NCBI GenBank assembly: GCA_910574715.1
Contig: CAJTCH010000042.1
Coordinates: 1 to 46,745 of the forward strand
Source: Lachnospiraceae bacterium
Lineage (GTDB): Bacteria > Bacillota > Clostridia > Lachnospirales > Lachnospiraceae
DNA length: 46,745 bases
Reading direction: 5' to 3'
Shown here: positions 1 to 8,900 of the stretch, piece by piece
Layout: each line of letters starts with the position of its first letter
Numbering within the stretch: position 1 is the first letter of the stretch
The notes under the pieces: model-generated
What the model was told of the DNA's origin: nothing
The model's database searches: none
The model's input: the letters and a program-made list of their open reading frames with translations, nothing else
Made by a program: the position numbers and the translations under genes

Positions 1-108
1 CTCGGAGAGCTTTTCGGAATCAATATCTGCAGTTTTCAAGGTTCATTTGAGCCTATTTTTTTCAGCTCATTTTTTCATAGATTACTTGACACTACCATAA
101 AACCTCAT

Positions 109-960
109 CTATACCGCGTGAAGGTTCTTAAGAGAGATATCCAGTATCGGCGCGGAATGTGTCAGCGCCCCGCTTGAAATATAGTCCACGCCCAGGGATA
201 CCAGACGTCCGATATTCTCCTTCGTCACATTGCCTGAACATTCCGTCTCGGCACGTCCGCCGATCACACGGATAGCTTCTTTCATCTCTTCCGCAGACAT
301 ATTATCAAGCATGATAATGTCGGCGCCTGCTTCCACAGCCTCCTTTACCATGTCAAGGTTCTCTGCCTCAACCTCTATCTTCCTCACAAAGGGCGCATAC
401 TCCTTCGCCATCTTCACCGCCCTGGCAACGCTTCCCGCTGCGCCGATATGGTTGTCCTTAAGCAGCACCCCGTCTGACAGATTATATCTGTGATTATACC
501 CGCCGCCTACACGCACCGCATACTTTTCGAATATCCGCATATTAGGCGTTGTCTTCCGGGTGTCTAACAGCTTCGTTCCGCTGCCCTTGAGAAGCTCTGC
601 AACAGAATGCGTATATGTCGCGATCCCGCTCATACGCTGGAGATAATTTAATGCGACACGCTCACCGGACAGGAGGACTCTGATATCACCTGTTACCTTC
701 CCCATCAACTGCCCTTTCTTCACTTCGTCTCCGTCCGCACAATAGAACTCGACCTCAGTCTTCTCATCCAGCAGTTGGAATACTCTCCTGAAAACATCCA
801 GGCCCGCTATGATCCCATCCTGCTTGCAGATCAGGTCCACCTCTCCTTTTACTGCTTCCTTCATCACAGAATTCGTCGTCACATCCTCACTGGATATATC
901 CTCTCTCAGCGCCTCCAGGATCAATTGATCCGCCTGCAGGGTCATTGTTATCTTATTCAT
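109..960 (-). CDS. nadC: Quinolinate phosphoribosyltransferase (decarboxylating)
   Basis: Third enzyme of de novo NAD synthesis: it transfers the phosphoribosyl group of PRPP to quinolinate, with decarboxylation, giving nicotinate mononucleotide in the cytoplasm. The 283-residue length is typical. Family signatures are visible: RKTTPNMR (about 135-142, phosphate/quinolinate-binding region), VGGGYNHRYNLSDGVLLKDN (about 150-170) and IEVEAENL followed by IIMLDNMS (beta-barrel core). Its ATG overlaps the nadB stop by 4 bp (ATGA), so translation is likely coupled and it is the last gene of nadA-nadB-nadC. Identification is secure. Confidence 0.97.
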   Translation of the reverse strand: MNKITMTLQADQLILEALREDISSEDVTTNSVMKEAVKGEVDLICKQDGIIAGLDVFRRVFQLLDEKTEVEFYCADGDEVKKGQLMGKVTGDIRVLLSGERVALNYLQRMSGIATYTHSVAELLKGSGTKLLDTRKTTPNMRIFEKYAVRVGGGYNHRYNLSDGVLLKDNHIGAAGSVARAVKMAKEYAPFVRKIEVEAENLDMVKEAVEAGADIIMLDNMSAEEMKEAIRVIGGRAETECSGNVTKENIGRLVSLGVDYISSGALTHSAPILDISLKNLHAV

Positions 961-2153
961 ATCAATCCACTCTCCTTATCTTCTTTTATCTTTTCGGCTG
1001 CTCTTCCTGCGAACACCAGACTCTCAAGCAGAGAATTGCTTGCCAGACGGTTCGCACCATGAACACCGTTACAGCTGGTCTCTCCTACCGCATACAGCCT
1101 GTCCATCGACGTATGGCTGTCCGAATCCACCCAGATCCCTCCCATAAAATAATGCTGGGCCGGCACCACCGGGATCCACTCCTTCGTCACATCATACCCC
1201 TCTTCCAGACAATGCCGGTAAATATTCGGGAAATGCTTTAAGATCTTCTCCCTTGGGATCGGCTCCATAGAGAGCCATACATAATCTGTACCCTCTGCTT
1301 CCATCTGTTCCCTGATGGCCTGTGCCACGACATCACGCGGAAGCAGTTCGTCCACAAACCGCTCTTTCTTATGGTTATACAGCACTGCCCCTTCTCCCCG
1401 CACAGATTCCGAGATCAGAAATCTGCGTCCAGGTTTCAGGGAATAGAGCGTTGTCGGATGAATCTGAACATAATCCAGATTCTCCAGACGTATCCCATGC
1501 GCCTTCGCTATTCTGACCGCATCGCCGGTCAGATGCGGGAAATTCGTAGAATGCTGATAATTACCGCCGATTCCGCCGCTGGCAAGAATCGTATGATCTG
1601 CATAAATCTTAAGTGTCTCCCGCTGCTCCTGATCCGTCCCATCCGCCTTCCCAGCCAGAATTCCCGCACAGGCGCCATTTTCTTCTATAATATCTGTCAT
1701 CTCCGTATACTCATAAATCGTCACGTTCGCAAGCTTCTTCACCCGCTCAAGCAGAGTACTGGTAATCTCTTTCCCTGTAATATCCTCGTGAAATAATATC
1801 CGCGGCCTTGAATGCGCCCCCTCTCTCGTATATATGAATTCCCCGTTCTCCTGCTCGAACCGGACTCCGTAACCGACCAGGTCCTGGATCACTGCCCGTG
1901 AACCCCGGATCATAATATCTACAGACTCCCGGCGGTTCTCATAATGCCCTGCCTTCATCGTATCCTCAAAATAACTGTCATAGTCTTCCTCGTCTCTCTG
2001 TACACAGATTCCGCCCTGTGCCAGAAAGGAATCACTGCTCTCCAGATCTGATTTGGTGATCAGCACAACCTTCATATCTTCCGGAAGCTTAAGTGCGCTG
2101 TATAAGCCTGCTACCCCACTTCCTACTATGACTGCATCCGTATGTATCTCCAT
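957..2153 (-). CDS. nadB: L-aspartate oxidase (short form)
   Basis: Flavoenzyme that oxidises L-aspartate to iminoaspartate for quinolinate synthesis. The N-terminal FAD-binding dinucleotide motif VIVGSGVAGLYSA (about 8-20), the GGIGGNYQHSTN segment, ESVRGEGAVLYN and the C-terminal HGANRLASNSLLESLVF motif all match the NadB/succinate dehydrogenase flavoprotein family. I chose the ATG at 2153 because GGGGGA lies about 9 nt upstream; an in-frame ATG two codons earlier sits too close. At 398 residues it lacks the roughly 120-residue C-terminal helical domain of the E. coli enzyme; shortened NadB forms exist in Firmicutes, so I treat it as intact. It follows nadA by 16 nt. Confidence 0.95.
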   Translation of the reverse strand: MEIHTDAVIVGSGVAGLYSALKLPEDMKVVLITKSDLESSDSFLAQGGICVQRDEEDYDSYFEDTMKAGHYENRRESVDIMIRGSRAVIQDLVGYGVRFEQENGEFIYTREGAHSRPRILFHEDITGKEITSTLLERVKKLANVTIYEYTEMTDIIEENGACAGILAGKADGTDQEQRETLKIYADHTILASGGIGGNYQHSTNFPHLTGDAVRIAKAHGIRLENLDYVQIHPTTLYSLKPGRRFLISESVRGEGAVLYNHKKERFVDELLPRDVVAQAIREQMEAEGTDYVWLSMEPIPREKILKHFPNIYRHCLEEGYDVTKEWIPVVPAQHYFMGGIWVDSDSHTSMDRLYAVGETSCNGVHGANRLASNSLLESLVFAGRAAEKIKEDKESGLI

Positions 2154-2169
2154 CTTCATCTTCCCCCGA

Positions 2170-3072
2170 TTACGCCAGCTCAAGCATCCGCTCAAGAGGC
2201 CTGACCGAACCTTCCCTGAGCTCTTTTGTCACATGAATCTCATTTTCGCCGTTCTTCAGCACATCTCTGATCTTCTCTAATGTGATCATCTTCATATCCT
2301 GACAGACTGGTTCCGTCTCGGTGAAATAGAATCTCTTCCCGGGGTTCTGTCTTTCAAGTTCAAACCGGACCCCCGTCTCCGTACATATAATGAATTCCTG
2401 ACACTCACTCTTATGGGCGTATGCAATGATCCCAGACGTACTCCCGATATAATCCGACATCTCCCGCACCGCCTGCGGGCATTCCGGATGAGTCAGAATC
2501 TCTGCCTGCGGGTGAAGCTCCTTCTCCTTCTGAATCTCATGTACCGCCATCTTCTCGTGGACCGGACAGTACCCTTCATTATATACAAAATGCTTCTTTG
2601 GCACCTGTTCTGCTACAAAGTGTGCAAGATTCCTGTCCGGTATGAAGAATATGTTCCGATTCGGCAGCGCTTTCACAATTTTCACCGCATTCGACGAAGT
2701 GACACAGACATCCGAATGCTTCTTTAACTCGGCTGTAGAATTAATATAGCACACCACAGCAAGATCCTCGTATTCTTCCCGCATCCTTTGGATCGTCTCT
2801 GCATCTGCCATATGCGCCATTGCACAATCAGCTGACAGCTCCGGCATTAGGACCGTCTTGTTTGGGTTCAGTATCTTAGCGCTCTCTCCCATAAAGGACA
2901 CCCCGCAGAACACAATCGTCCGCTCCTTCAGATCAACTGCTGCTTTACTTAGATAGAACGAATCTCCGACATAATCTGCAATCTCCTGCACCTCAGGGGC
3001 CACATAATAATGTGCCAGAATCACTGCATTCTTCTCTTTTTTTAATCTCTGGATCTCTTCCGTAATACTCAT
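2170..3072 (-). CDS. nadA: Quinolinate synthase A
   Basis: [4Fe-4S] enzyme that condenses iminoaspartate with dihydroxyacetone phosphate to quinolinate. The 300-residue protein has the family's three-fold repeated layout and visible cluster cysteines in VVCYINSTAE, THPECPQAV and TEPVCQDMK; other signatures are ILAHYYVAPEVQ and FCGVSFMGESAKIL. I start at the ATG at 3072 because AGGAG lies 9 nt upstream; a GTG nine codons further out would overlap that site. First gene of the nad operon, with its own promoter at 3103-3131 inside the end of the preceding small gene. Confidence 0.97.
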   Translation of the reverse strand: MSITEEIQRLKKEKNAVILAHYYVAPEVQEIADYVGDSFYLSKAAVDLKERTIVFCGVSFMGESAKILNPNKTVLMPELSADCAMAHMADAETIQRMREEYEDLAVVCYINSTAELKKHSDVCVTSSNAVKIVKALPNRNIFFIPDRNLAHFVAEQVPKKHFVYNEGYCPVHEKMAVHEIQKEKELHPQAEILTHPECPQAVREMSDYIGSTSGIIAYAHKSECQEFIICTETGVRFELERQNPGKRFYFTETEPVCQDMKMITLEKIRDVLKNGENEIHVTKELREGSVRPLERMLELA

Positions 3073-3102
3073 ATCCCTTGTCTCCTTTTTTAAATTCACC
3101 CC

Positions 3103-3131
3103 ATTATATCACTGTATATTACATATGACAA
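3103..3131 (-). promoter_or_regulatory. Sigma-A-like promoter of nadABC
   Basis: Read on the minus strand: TTGTCA (3126-3131), 17-nt spacer, TATAAT (3103-3108), giving a start near 3096 and a short leader to the nadA ATG. It overlaps the 3' end of the upstream 80-residue gene. The spacer holds the small palindrome TGTAATATACA, a possible repressor site; which regulator uses it is not visible. Confidence 0.7.
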
Positions 3132-3361
3132 GACACATGAATAGACAAAATATCCATAAATTCTCTTTTACTCATACACAAAGCATTGATCATTCCCTGC
3201 TGATCCTCTAACAATCCGCGGATCTCCCTGTCATTTTCAGCACAATGTTCAAGCATATATCCAAGCCGCTGATAATACAGACCGATCTCTCTATCCTCTT
3301 CTTCTTCCTCCTTCTTAAGTCTCCTGCACCTCTGCCATAATTCTTCCGCATTTTCTATCAT
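3119..3361 (-). CDS. Hypothetical 80-residue coiled protein, T7SS locus
   Basis: Not recognised as a named family. Eighty residues, strongly charged at the N-terminus (run of Lys/Glu around 16-24) and predicted helical throughout, with no signal peptide or membrane segment, so probably cytosolic. Start is supported by GGGAGG seven nt before the ATG. It lies 24 nt after the putative lipoprotein gene and is the last gene of the T7 secretion group, before the nad promoter. Small helical proteins near T7SS effectors often act as targeting partners or chaperones, but nothing in the sequence proves that here. Confidence 0.6.
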   Translation of the reverse strand: MIENAEELWQRCRRLKKEEEEEDREIGLYYQRLGYMLEHCAENDREIRGLLEDQQGMINALCMSKREFMDILSIHVSCHM

Positions 3362-3385
3362 TGCCGGCCTCCCGTTACTATCTCC

Positions 3386-4189
3386 TCACTCCAGAAGAAT
3401 ATACACCTTCGTTCCAATTATCCCGGAATATTCTCTCTCCTTTTTCAACTTGATCTTATCCAGATATTCACATTTCTCTCTCATATTGTCCGTTGGAAGA
3501 AAATTGCCGGATGCATCGTATCTCTCAGCATTCGAAATCTGCAGTACCAACGCCTCGTTGGGAATCCTGGGCTTCCTTCCCTGCGCTTCCGAATAGAGGA
3601 AGCTGCCTTGATCTTCTCGATTCCTGGGATTCCTGACCCTTATGACCTCCTTACAGGTTTCCCCTGCCATCCGCTTAAGCTCATCCGTCACTGCTGCCGT
3701 TCCCTCTTTCAGCTGAGTCTCCAGAAGCTTTAGCTGGTCTTTCTCCAGATATTCGATGTAAAGATTATTCCTCAGATAGATAAATTCCAACCCCATCGTG
3801 GATTCTCTCTCATACAGATTCTTATTCGCAGGTTTCTTGCTTACGAATCCCAGTCCGCTGTTCTTCAACTCATCATCCAACGCTCCAAGATCAAGAATTT
3901 CCAGCAGATACGCATCCAGATTCGCCCTGTATACTGCCTGCATACACAGATAATACCGGCTGAGACTGTCTCCGTCTGTCAACCCTTTGTCCTGGCACAG
4001 TTCATGGTTATAGCAATATATATACTGATTGTTCTCTGCAGCTTCTACCGACGGAATCTTAAGCTTCCCGGCAAGCTTATACTCCTGATGTACCTGTTCC
4101 ATATCCTCCTCCTTCTTACATCCCAGTCCAATCCAGCACATCACCAACGTCAACACGGTTATTACAATAAATCCAAGATATCTTCTCAT
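3386..4189 (-). CDS. Putative lipoprotein, candidate T7SS immunity protein
   Basis: 267 residues starting MRRYLGF, with a hydrophobic N-terminal segment (about 5-22) ending in GLGC at residue 24, followed by charged residues: a lipoprotein-type signal with an imperfect lipobox (Gly rather than Leu/Val/Ile at -3). The rest is hydrophilic mixed helix with no recognised domain. Start chosen for GGAGG seven nt upstream; an ATG-less extension upstream would overlap the previous gene. It lies 22 nt after the cysteine-peptidase-like effector gene. A surface lipoprotein directly behind a secreted toxin candidate fits an immunity role, which is inference from position only; it could also be a structural T7SS accessory. 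Confidence 0.6.
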   Translation of the reverse strand: MRRYLGFIVITVLTLVMCWIGLGCKKEEDMEQVHQEYKLAGKLKIPSVEAAENNQYIYCYNHELCQDKGLTDGDSLSRYYLCMQAVYRANLDAYLLEILDLGALDDELKNSGLGFVSKKPANKNLYERESTMGLEFIYLRNNLYIEYLEKDQLKLLETQLKEGTAAVTDELKRMAGETCKEVIRVRNPRNREDQGSFLYSEAQGRKPRIPNEALVLQISNAERYDASGNFLPTDNMREKCEYLDKIKLKKEREYSGIIGTKVYILLE

Positions 4190-4211
4190 ATGCTTTCCTC
4201 CGGTATATCCG

Positions 4212-5648
4212 TCATAATTCAACAGACTGGATCCTTATATATGCATCCCTTGCCCGGTTCTTGTCCGGTTCCCTGTAATCCGAATCCTCCGGAGTGATAT
4301 AATACTTCTCTCCCCAGGATGAGACCTCTATTCTGCCGTCGTCCATAAGCCCGGTCACCGTCATCGCATGACCGCCATCCATATAAGCTGGTTCATCTGC
4401 TTCATCCACCAGCCTGACCGGACAGGTACTTATAATGATCCGTTTCCCCTGACTGATCTCTTCCTCACATCTGCCGTAGATCTCATCAGGCGTACACTCA
4501 ATATTCTCGATCCCTGCCTGCAATCCATAACTCCTCATATATCTCTCAAACCGATACACCCTGTCCTCCGGCGTTGTTCCCCTTCCAAACGTTGCCGAAC
4601 TGTCCTCGTCAGCATTATAAACGTCATATGTCCATCCGGCGATTCCTGCTCTGTTATGATTATCACTGGCACAATACAGATCCACGATAAGATGATCATA
4701 GTTAACATATGTGTCTCCATTTACATCTTCAAGAAACAGGGGAAATCCAAATATTTTCTCAAACTCCTCTTCTTTTCTCCTGTACGCATCCACAATGATA
4801 TTGGCAAATGCCACATATCCGCAGCCTTCACTGTTCAGCCTGGTCAGCAGCATCCCGATTTCTTCATCCGAATAATCCGAATACTCTTCATAACTTCGGA
4901 CCAGTTCCCGCAGGCTCTCCCTGTCAGAGGCTTCCCCTCTCTGCCATAAGGTATAGGGGCCGTTCTGATCCCCGCCTTTATCTCCGCAGCACATGGCAAG
5001 ACGCACACCTGCATTCCTGATCTGACTGCGCCATTCGCTCTGAAAGACCGGCATGTATCTGCCCATTTGGAATGCGCCGCCGATTTCGTCCAGTCCTTTT
5101 TGTATCCAGGACTCGATATCTCCACTGTCTGCAAACAGATGGGCCGTCGATGCGGCGATCTCATCAAAACGTTCCGTCTTTTCCAACCATTTCTCATATA
5201 GTCTCTGGCTGTTATCGGCAAGGCGAGCGTACTGCTCTGCTTTCCGCCAGTAATACAGCGATAGCAGAGGCTCTCCTTCCGCCGCCATTTTTCTTTGGAA
5301 GAAGACTTCACTCGAGAGATAACTCTCCTTCATATTATTTGCATTTTCCATCTGACAGAATATGTTCTCTCCGTCCAGCACTTCACTGCCTGCAAGATCG
5401 CCGAGGCTTCTAAAATCCGCCGCATCCGCATCATTGGCAATCTGCATCCCTTCTATAAGAAGCTGATAATCCGCAAGCTGCTGTTTGAGCGTGTCAAACG
5501 CTGTGCTCTCTATCTCACTGTCTCCTGCAAACCGGCCAATACTCTGATAGACGGTCTCAAGCGCCCTTTGATCCTCCTCAAGGCGGTTCGCCGCTTTGGC
5601 GCACTGACACTTCAGTTCAGACGGATTCAGATAATCAGTTCTTTGCAT
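4212..5648 (-). CDS. T7SS effector candidate with papain/C39-like domain
   Basis: 478 residues. The N-terminal ~120 residues are helical and hydrophilic without a signal peptide, as in proteins exported by T7SS. The C-terminal half carries a cysteine-peptidase-like set: Cys276 in SEGCGYVAFANII, His427 in GGHAMTVTG, and a WG motif at 445-446 in EVSSWGEKYYI. In papain and C39-like enzymes the last motif reads NSWG or DPWG; here Ser replaces the usual Asn/Asp, so activity is uncertain. ATG at 5648 chosen because AGGGGG lies 8 nt upstream; a GTG three codons earlier is too close. It follows the small WXG100-like gene and precedes the lipoprotein. Called as peptidase-like effector from motifs and context; no close family recognised. 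Confidence 0.65.
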   Translation of the reverse strand: MQRTDYLNPSELKCQCAKAANRLEEDQRALETVYQSIGRFAGDSEIESTAFDTLKQQLADYQLLIEGMQIANDADAADFRSLGDLAGSEVLDGENIFCQMENANNMKESYLSSEVFFQRKMAAEGEPLLSLYYWRKAEQYARLADNSQRLYEKWLEKTERFDEIAASTAHLFADSGDIESWIQKGLDEIGGAFQMGRYMPVFQSEWRSQIRNAGVRLAMCCGDKGGDQNGPYTLWQRGEASDRESLRELVRSYEEYSDYSDEEIGMLLTRLNSEGCGYVAFANIIVDAYRRKEEEFEKIFGFPLFLEDVNGDTYVNYDHLIVDLYCASDNHNRAGIAGWTYDVYNADEDSSATFGRGTTPEDRVYRFERYMRSYGLQAGIENIECTPDEIYGRCEEEISQGKRIIISTCPVRLVDEADEPAYMDGGHAMTVTGLMDDGRIEVSSWGEKYYITPEDSDYREPDKNRARDAYIRIQSVEL

Positions 5649-5663
5649 CACTTTCACCCCCTG

Positions 5664-5969
5664 TCATTTTGCTGATAAGACCGGATACCGATTGCCGTTC
5701 CCCCTCAACTGCCCCATCATCTCATCAAATTGTGCAAATGCCGCGCCAAGCCCCCGGATATTCTTCACTTCCTGATCTAACAGACTCCCAAGAGCGGCAA
5801 TCCGCTCCTGGGACCTTCCGTATGCCTCCCTGCCCTTTTCATTGGCGGGAAGGGTCGTTTTATTGTCCTGCGGCGTTAATGGTACATTCACCAGATAGGC
5901 CGCCGCGCCCCTTATCTGTCCTGCTTTCTCTTCAACCCTGCCCTGATCAATATTTATTCTATCTGCCAT
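5664..5969 (-). CDS. Small WXG100-like protein (SACOL2603/TIGR04197-like)
   Basis: 101 residues, all helical, no signal peptide, no cysteine. It begins MADRINIDQG and has the pattern of the small T7SS-associated proteins of the SACOL2603/TIGR04197 type: an alanine/glutamine-rich first helix, a short turn and a second helix. A clear WXG motif is absent. Start set by AGGAG seven nt before the ATG at 5969, which overlaps the essC end by 11 bp, so it is translated with essC. It probably pairs with the next-encoded effector candidate as an export partner; that is inference. Family match is moderate. Confidence 0.6.
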   Translation of the reverse strand: MADRINIDQGRVEEKAGQIRGAAAYLVNVPLTPQDNKTTLPANEKGREAYGRSQERIAALGSLLDQEVKNIRGLGAAFAQFDEMMGQLRGNGNRYPVLSAK

Positions 5970-8900
5970 TTCCTTTCTCCTCATATCTGCTTTCTGGAAT
6001 ACGGACTCTGCGATAGACACCGTTCTTAAAGAGCAGTCCGTCCCCAAACTTCGGATACTCCCTCATACTCGCAACCGGGAAGATGGGCACGACCCCCTGC
6101 GGTCCCAGCACAAGCCCGTTTGCCGCCTGCTTCACCATTCGGTCCATCTCACTGATGCCGTGCACCTTCGCCGCATGTACTGTGACAATACAATTAACTC
6201 CAAGCGTTCTTCCCTCTTTGAACATCGCCACTATCCTGTCAAGCTCCATATTCACAAATTCCGCGAAATCATCCAGATCATCAATCAAGACCGTGTAAAA
6301 CGACATTTCTTCGATTACCTGCCTGGGAAGCATCCCCGGGCATGCCTGAAGTCTCTCCTGCAAGAGCTTCCTCCTGCTTTTCAGTTCCTCCGACAATTCC
6401 TCCATAAAAAGCTCCAACGCCTTCTTCCCGTCCACGTACAGTGTATTGGGATTCTGCCGGAGCGCATAGAGCTCCATGCTCTTTGAATCAAACAGGTAAG
6501 TCTTCCCCAAATCTCCTGCCTGATCCGCGAGTACCTTAAGGATATTCGTCTTCCCGGTTCCTGTATTCCCAATGATCACAAACAAGCCCGCCGTCTGATC
6601 GAAGCCTTTCCCCACTACCTCTTCTGCATCCAGGCCGACGAGATAACTGCTCCCATCACTCGTATAATCCCTTAGCATCCCTGAGCCAAATTCCTGCGGC
6701 AGAACCGGGATATGCGGCGCTTCCCTGCCAGAACAGCTCCTGCGGATCTCTTGTATGAGCGTCTTCAATCCCCTTGTATAGAACGCACACTCTGTGCAGT
6801 CTGCCATAACATAGAGCTGCGCCTCATGCACAGACTCGCCGCCGCCTGTCAATACGCGTCCTTTGACCTCCGTCTGTCTGTATACCGTTCTTCCCGCGGC
6901 AAGGAATGTCTCATTTTCATCAAAATTATATCCTGCAAGCTTATTTTTGAAATTATTCAAAGTAGCCTGACGAACCGCACTGACCCTTGCTACCGCTGCA
7001 ATGGTATAGATTCCAAGTCCCATACCGTCCCGCGTAAGCTTCATAAAGAATTCTTCCTCTTCTATCCCCATCTCTTTCACAACATCCAACTGATCCACCG
7101 CAACGATCACGGCCCTTCGCGGACTTCCTGACAAGTCCCGGCAAGTCTCCCATGAAGAGCACGCCGACTTCGCTAACATCTTCTTTCGGGCAGTGATCTC
7201 TTCCATAATCAGCTTCTTAAACTTCTGGTACCGCTCTTCATCATCAAGAGAGATATATTCGGCTGTGTGCGGCAGTTCCTTCAAAGGCATACAGCCATGA
7301 TTTCCGCAGTCTACGATATAGAAATTCACCATATCCACATCATAAGAAACTGCAAAACTTGTCAGCACAGTCGTTAAAAATACCGTCTTACCAAAACCGG
7401 CGGAAGCCACGAACAGCAGATTCCCGTCCCTTTCAGGACAATACTCCATCTCTCTTTGCTCCTGCATCTCCGGAATATCCAGCTTTCCGATACATACCGA
7501 CAGATTCTTTTCTGTTCTGCCTGCTTCCTTCCGCTCTCCTTGGGCTGCATATGGACTGATGAGCATGCTCTTAAGGGGCGGCATCCAAGGCTTTTTCACT
7601 TCTACTTTGCCTTCCTCCTCTGCAATCTTGCAGATCTGCTCCACTGCCGCCTCAAGCTGTGTCCTGCCGGAACGATATTCCCCTTCTCTGCCGCTTAGAT
7701 CCTTATTGACCAGTTCTCCCTGCCCCAATTCATTCACCACATAAATACGTTCATCAGCCGCACCCCCGCCAATATCTTCTCTGTACGGCGCTTTACTTAA
7801 CGCCGCCTGGAACAATTCATAGGTCTCGTTATTTCCCACCTTAAGATAGGCTCTTCCGGGTATCGCAATATTCGCTGCATCCATCGTCCTCAAGACCTCT
7901 TTGCTGTCCATTTCCTCCTGCACCTTCAGACACAGCTTAAACCGGCTGTTACTCCATATCTGCTCATCCACAACGCCGGAAGGCTTCTGCGTTGCCAGGA
8001 TCAAATGCACCCCAAGGCTTCTCCCTATACGCGCCGCCGAGATCAGCTCCTTCATGAAATCAGGCTGCTCCTTCTTAAGCTCCGCGAACTCATCACTGAT
8101 GATAAAAAGATGCGGAATCGCTTCAGACGCTGTTCCTTCCTTGAATAGCTTCATATAGCCGTTGATATGGTTCACATGATAGCTCCCGAATATCCTCTGT
8201 CTCCGGGACAGCTCCGCCTTAACTGAAATCAATGCCCTCACACTGCCCTGGCCGTCCAGATTCGTGATCGTTCCCAGATGATGCGGAAGTTCATGGAACA
8301 AACTTGCCATCCCGCCCCCTTTATAGTCAATCAGCAAGAATCCAACCTCATGAGGGTGAAAATTCACTGCCAACGACAGAATATAACTCTGGATCAGCTC
8401 TGATTTGCCGGAACCGGTCGTTCCGGCTATAAGGCCGTGAGGACCATGGGCCTTCTCATGAAGATTCAGATACAGAACATCATCTCTCGACCGCATTCCC
8501 AGAGGTACTGCCAGAGACTTATAGGATTCCCCCTTCTTCCACCGGCTTTTTATATCAAGCTCTTCCGGATGCCGGATCCCGTACATTTCAAAGAAAGTGA
8601 CCTGTTCGGGAATTTGGCCCGCTCTTCTTTGTTCATGCACCAACACGCCCAGATTTCTTGCCATCCACTCACAGTCTGCATCCCGGGCATCATACAGCTT
8701 TAATCCCTGTTCCAGATACTCTCCCGCCTCCGTCAGCAGCACTCCTTCCTCGGAATTCTGGATAGACAGCATCGTTCCGATAAATTCTGGAAGGCGGGCC
8801 TGGATATCACTGGTATATACAACTGAAAAGCCCAATGCGCTCCCATCCATATACAGATATTCCATAATTCCATGGTTCAGTATCCAAGCCGGTTCATCGA

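Noticed and set aside
1..108. Left edge, AGGTTC/GAGCCT-like hairpin and T run near 40-62
   Set aside because: Stem has mismatches and no gene in the window uses it; possibly the end of a plus-strand gene outside.
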